Source: Zavarzinia sp.
Lineage (GTDB): Bacteria; Pseudomonadota; Alphaproteobacteria; Zavarziniales; Zavarziniaceae
DNA length: 7,301 nt
Assembly: GCA_028694545.1 (NCBI GenBank)
Contig: JAQVKV010000104.1
Span: forward strand, 1 to 7,301
Direction of reading: 5' to 3'
The position numbers were made by a program, and so were the translations under genes. Shown one piece after another: positions 4,069-7,301 of the stretch. Below the pieces are notes generated by a model. It was not told the origin of the DNA. It saw only the letters and a list, made by a program, of their open reading frames with translations, and ran no database searches. Position 1 is the first letter of the stretch; every line of letters starts with the position of its first letter.

Positions 4069-5850
4069 ATGAAGCAGCCGTTTTCCAACCGCCAGACGCC
4101 TACCCCCGAAGGGGACGCTGGCCGCCGCCGGGCTTCCGGTGTCGCGGCGGGGCGGCGTGCGTCCGCTGTTGCCGGGGCCCGGGCTTCGGCCGTCATGGGC
4201 CGGGGTCGCCCTGACGCGGGCGCCCTGCTTGCCATGCTGGGGGCGCTGGTGTGGCTGCCCCAGGCGGGTTTCATCGCCTATGCCGTGCAGCGCCTTGCCG
4301 ATGGCGGTGGTTTCGCTTCGATTCTCTGGCCGGCGGTCGCCGTCGGTCTCCTCGGCGTGCTGCGCGCGGGTCTTGAGGCCCTGGGCGGCCGCCTGTCCTA
4401 CCGGCGTGCCCGGAACCTGCTGACCACGGCGCGGGCACGGGCGGTGGCGGTGCTTGCCGCCGGTTCGCCGCTTGATACGCGGCGCCACCCGGCCGGGCTC
4501 GCCGCCAGCGTCCTTGCCGAACAGGCGGAGGCGGTCCTGCCCTATCTCGCCCGCTTCAAGCCGGTGCAGGCGCGCCTCATGGTGCTGCCTTTCGCCATCC
4601 TTCTGGCGGTCGCCTTCTTCTCCTGGATCCCGGCGCTGATCCTGCTGATCGCCGCCCCGCTGATCCCGCTGTTCATGGCCCTGGTCGGCTGGCGCGCCAA
4701 GGCGGCGAGCGAGGAGCAACTGGTCGAACTGGGGGACATGAACGCCTTCCTCCTCGACCGGCTGCGGGGCCTCGCCACGATTCGCGGCCTGGGCGCTGTC
4801 GAGACGACGGCGCGGCGTGTCCATGCCGCCGCGACCAGCCTCAAGACCCGCACCATGGCGGTACTGCGGATCGCCTTTCTGTCGTCCGCCGTGCTCGAGC
4901 TGTTCTCGGCGCTGGGTGTCGCCATGGTTGCCGTCTATATCGGCTTCCACCTGCTCGGCCAGATCGGTTTCGGCGCCTGGGGCGCCAGGCTCACCTTGGG
5001 GGAGGGGCTTTTCGTCCTCCTGCTGGCACCGGCCTTCTTCGAGCCCCTGCGCGATCTTTCCACGGTCTGGCACGACCGGGCGGCGGGGGCGGCCGGACTG
5101 AAGGCACTGGATGGCTTGCTGGCGCCGGGCCTGGAACTGCCGGGCGCCCTCGACCGGGCCGAGCCGAACCTCCTGCCCGAGGGCGGTGCCCTCGCCGTCG
5201 ACCTGCGGGGCATCGGTTTCCGGCACGAAGGGGCGGCGACGCCGGTCTTCGACGGCTTCGATCTCCACGTCCACGCGGGCGAGCGCATAGCCCTGCTCGG
5301 GCCGAGCGGCGCCGGCAAATCCACGCTTCTGTCCCTGATCGCCGGTCTCGTGCCGGCCCAGGAAGGTCGTATCGCCGTGGGCGGCCGCCTGCTCGGCCCC
5401 GAGACGGCGTCGGACTTGCGCCGGGGTCTCGCCTGGATCGGCCAGCGGCCGCATTTCTTCGCCGGCAGCCTGCGCGCCAATGTGGCGCTGGGGCGGCCGG
5501 AGGTTGATCTGGCCGCGGTCGAGGCGGCGGTGGCGGATGCCCAGCTCCAGCATGTGGCGGGGCCGGGCGCCAGCCGCGACCTCGGCGAAGGCGGGCTTGG
5601 CCTGTCGGGCGGCGAGGCGCTGCGTCTCGCGCTGGCGCGGGCCGCCGCGACGCAGGGTCTTGGCCTCGTCCTTGCCGACGAGCCGACGGCTCATCTGGAC
5701 CGCGCCACGGCGGACGAGGTGATCGCCGCCCTGCTGCGCCTGACCGAGGGGGTCACCCTCATCGTCGCCACCCATGATCCGGCGCTGGCCGCCGCCATGG
5801 ACCGCACCATTCACATCGGAGGCACGTCGTCATGCGCCGCCGTCGCCTGA
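4069..5850 (+). CDS. cydD: CydD, ABC transporter subunit for cytochrome bd assembly
   Basis: One half of the heterodimeric CydDC ABC exporter in the cytoplasmic membrane. It was first described as exporting cysteine and glutathione to the periplasm, with later structural work proposing haem transport; it is required for cytochrome bd maturation. The 593-residue product has the exporter fold: membrane segments at about 50-350 with the CydD-typical A-P-L-I-P-L-F-M-A-L-V-G-W, F-L-L-D-R-L-R-G-L-A-T-I-R and R-I-A-F-L-S-S-A-V-L-E-L blocks. The ATPase domain has Walker A at 411-419 (GPSGAGKST), signature L-S-G-G-E at 512-516, Walker B Asp537-Glu538 and the switch His569. The ATG at 4069 is chosen because the preceding frame back to 3970 uses rare codons (AGG, AGA, CGA, repeated ATT) and covers the palindrome and one base of the FNR site. 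ATG 4195 is an alternative that would drop an Ala/Arg-rich 42-residue leader. The ribosome site is weak. cydC overlaps its 3' end. Confidence 0.95.
   Translation: MKQPFSNRQTPTPEGDAGRRRASGVAAGRRASAVAGARASAVMGRGRPDAGALLAMLGALVWLPQAGFIAYAVQRLADGGGFASILWPAVAVGLLGVLRAGLEALGGRLSYRRARNLLTTARARAVAVLAAGSPLDTRRHPAGLAASVLAEQAEAVLPYLARFKPVQARLMVLPFAILLAVAFFSWIPALILLIAAPLIPLFMALVGWRAKAASEEQLVELGDMNAFLLDRLRGLATIRGLGAVETTARRVHAAATSLKTRTMAVLRIAFLSSAVLELFSALGVAMVAVYIGFHLLGQIGFGAWGARLTLGEGLFVLLLAPAFFEPLRDLSTVWHDRAAGAAGLKALDGLLAPGLELPGALDRAEPNLLPEGGALAVDLRGIGFRHEGAATPVFDGFDLHVHAGERIALLGPSGAGKSTLLSLIAGLVPAQEGRIAVGGRLLGPETASDLRRGLAWIGQRPHFFAGSLRANVALGRPEVDLAAVEAAVADAQLQHVAGPGASRDLGEGGLGLSGGEALRLALARAAATQGLGLVLADEPTAHLDRATADEVIAALLRLTEGVTLIVATHDPALAAAMDRTIHIGGTSSCAAVA
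5818..5822 (+). promoter_or_regulatory. Strong ribosome binding site of cydC inside cydD
   Basis: GGAGG lies nine bases before the ATG at 5832, within the last codons of cydD. It is the best Shine-Dalgarno match found before a start in this window and fixes the cydC start, implying efficient coupled translation and a balanced heterodimer. Confidence 0.85.
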
Positions 5851-7301
5851 TCCAGGCCCTGCGCGACCTGTTCGCGCCCGCCGACCGGCGCCGCATGATG
5901 GCGGGCGCCGTGCTCGCCGTCGTTACCGTGCTCGCCGGCATGGCGCTGCTCGGCCTGTCGGGCTGGTTCATCACCGCGACCGCGATCGCCGGGCTGGTGC
6001 CGGCGACGGCGCTCGCCTTCGACGTCTTCGCCCCGGCCGCCGCCATCCGCCTGCTGGCGATCGGGCGCACGGGCGCCCGCTATGGCGAACGGGTCGTCAC
6101 CCATGACGCTACGCTGTCGCTGCTGGCGGGGCTGCGCGCCCGCCTGTTCCGGGGCTTCGCCCGGCCCGAGGCCGCGCGCCACCTGCTGGCCCGGCCGGCA
6201 CGCCTGTTGTTCCGCCTGACAAACGACATCGATGCGCTCGAATCCTTCTACCTGCGCCTGATCGTGCCGTTCAGCGCCGCCTTCGGCGCGACGCTGGCCG
6301 CCGGCATCGCCCTTGGCCTGCTCGATCCCTGGTTCGGCCTCGGCCTTGCCCTGTTCCTCGGCACGCTCGGCCTGGCGGTGCCCCTTGCCGCCGCCGCCGC
6401 CGGCCGGGTGCCGGCACGGCGCCGGGCGCTGGGGCTTGAGTCCTTGCGCGCGCGCACCATCGATCTGGTCGACGGCCAGACCGACCTCGTCATGGCCGGC
6501 CGCCTCGCCGACCAGCGCGACGCGGTGCTCGCCGCCGATCACTATCTTGCCGCCGCCGACGACCGCCTGAACCGGATCGAGACCGGGGCCGGGCTCGCCT
6601 TCGGTATCGCCGGCAGCATCGCCCTGGCCGCGACGCTCGCGGTCGCCGGCCTGCTGGTCGAGGAGGGGCGGATCGACGCGCCGCTGGCCGCCTTCGCCCT
6701 GCTCGTCGCCTTTTCGGTGATGGAGCCTTTCGGCGCGCTGCGCCGGGGCGCCATAGAACTCGGCCGCAGCATGCTCGCCCTTGATCGTCTCGGTCCCGCC
6801 CTGCGCGGCTGGCCGGCGTCCTCGCCCGTCGAGGCACCGGCGGCGGGCGTGGCGGTCGAGCTTGAAGGGGTGGGGTTTGGTTACGAGGGCGCGGCCCGCC
6901 CGGTGCTGACCGCCCTGAACCTGCGCATCGAAAAGGGCGAGGTCGTCGCCCTGATCGGGCCGAGCGGTACGGGCAAATCCAGCCTGCTCGCCCTGATCGC
7001 GGGCGAGGCGGCGCCGCGTGCCGGCCGCTGCCGCACGCAGGCGACGGCGCTGCTGACCCAGCGCAGCGAATTGTTCCGCGACAGCCTCGCCGAGAACCTG
7101 CGCCTCGCGGCGCCGGACGCGGATGATGGGGCGCTGTTCGCGGCCCTGGCGGCGGCGGGCCTCGCGGCGGATGTCGACGCCATGCCCGAAGGGCTCGCCA
7201 CCCGTCTCGGTGACGGTGGTCTGGGGCTTTCCGGCGGGCAGGCACGGCGCCTTGCGCTCGCCAGGATGTTTCTCCGCGACGCGCCGGTCTGGCTCCTCGA
7301 T
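5832..7301 (+). CDS. cydC: CydC, ABC transporter subunit for cytochrome bd assembly, 3'-truncated by window edge
   Basis: Partner of CydD in the CydDC thiol and/or haem exporter. The frame is open for 490 codons to the last base, which completes the Walker B aspartate (W-L-L-D). About 60-90 C-terminal residues, including the H-loop, lie outside. CydC-typical blocks are L-L-G-L-S-G-W-F at 39-46, G-R-T-G-A-R-Y-G-E-R-V-V-T-H-D-A-T-L at 78-95 and L-T-N-D-I-D-A-L-E-S-F-Y-L-R-L-I-V-P at 129-146. Membrane segments run to about residue 310. Walker A is at 376-383 (GPSGTGKS), the Q-loop Gln near 410, and the signature LSGGQ at 466-470. The ATG overlaps cydD by 19 bases in another frame and is preceded by GGAGG. 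The Walker A to Q-loop distance (28 residues) is 14 shorter than in CydD here. cydAB, encoding the bd oxidase, would be expected nearby but is not in view. Confidence 0.95.
   Translation, partial: MRRRRLIQALRDLFAPADRRRMMAGAVLAVVTVLAGMALLGLSGWFITATAIAGLVPATALAFDVFAPAAAIRLLAIGRTGARYGERVVTHDATLSLLAGLRARLFRGFARPEAARHLLARPARLLFRLTNDIDALESFYLRLIVPFSAAFGATLAAGIALGLLDPWFGLGLALFLGTLGLAVPLAAAAAGRVPARRRALGLESLRARTIDLVDGQTDLVMAGRLADQRDAVLAADHYLAAADDRLNRIETGAGLAFGIAGSIALAATLAVAGLLVEEGRIDAPLAAFALLVAFSVMEPFGALRRGAIELGRSMLALDRLGPALRGWPASSPVEAPAAGVAVELEGVGFGYEGAARPVLTALNLRIEKGEVVALIGPSGTGKSSLLALIAGEAAPRAGRCRTQATALLTQRSELFRDSLAENLRLAAPDADDGALFAALAAAGLAADVDAMPEGLATRLGDGGLGLSGGQARRLALARMFLRDAPVWLLD

Noticed and set aside
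4030..5814. 594-residue open frame on the minus strand opposite cydD
   Set aside because: Composition is Gln/Arg/Gly-rich without membrane segments or motifs, and it lies wholly antisense to a clearly recognised ABC transporter. It is a GC-rich shadow frame.
5811..6542. 243-residue minus-strand frame opposite cydC
   Set aside because: It is Gln/Gly/Arg-rich with no motifs and antisense to the well-supported cydC frame, which runs open to the window edge.

Overview
The window is GC-rich, densely coded bacterial chromosome. Codon choice, protein families and the FNR-type operator suggest an alphaproteobacterium; the genus cannot be named from the sequence. No mobile element, CRISPR array, tRNA or rRNA gene was seen. 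The theme is sulfur and redox physiology.

Layout. Bases 1-1454 (+) hold the 3' part of a SulP-family anion transporter with a C-terminal STAS domain, open at the left window edge. It converges on a leftward three-gene operon, and the two share a perfect 38-base inverted repeat acting as a terminator (1473-1510). The operon (3044 to 1529, minus strand) encodes a half-size YeeE/YedE sulfur-transport protein, its DUF6691 partner, and a DUF599 membrane protein whose start overlaps the previous stop by one base (TGATG). Its promoter is an AT-rich island at about 3093-3132, with a perfect TATAAT inside an inverted-repeat motif resembling sites of SqrR/BigR-type ArsR sulfide and persulfide sensors.

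Divergent from this operon, 3300-3692 (+) encodes a small DUF2946-like protein with a signal-anchor and a CxxC motif. A largely non-coding stretch of about 375 bases follows. It ends in a strong regulatory region: a perfect FNR-family site (TTGAT-N4-ATCAA, 3957-3970) and a 28-base near-perfect palindrome (4023-4050) just before cydD. cydD (4069-5850) and cydC (5832 to beyond the right edge) overlap by 19 bases and encode the two halves of the CydDC ABC exporter needed for cytochrome bd assembly. cydC has no stop codon in the window and is cut at its Walker B aspartate.

Working together (inference): the YeeE/DUF6691 pair probably moves reduced sulfur, and SulP may move sulfate or another anion. 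CydDC handles thiols and/or haem and supports the sulfide-tolerant bd oxidase under low oxygen. Most genes belong to known families. The least explained items are the 28-base palindrome between the FNR site and cydD, the DUF599 gene fused into the YeeE operon, and the sulfide-sensor-like operator with no regulator gene in view.
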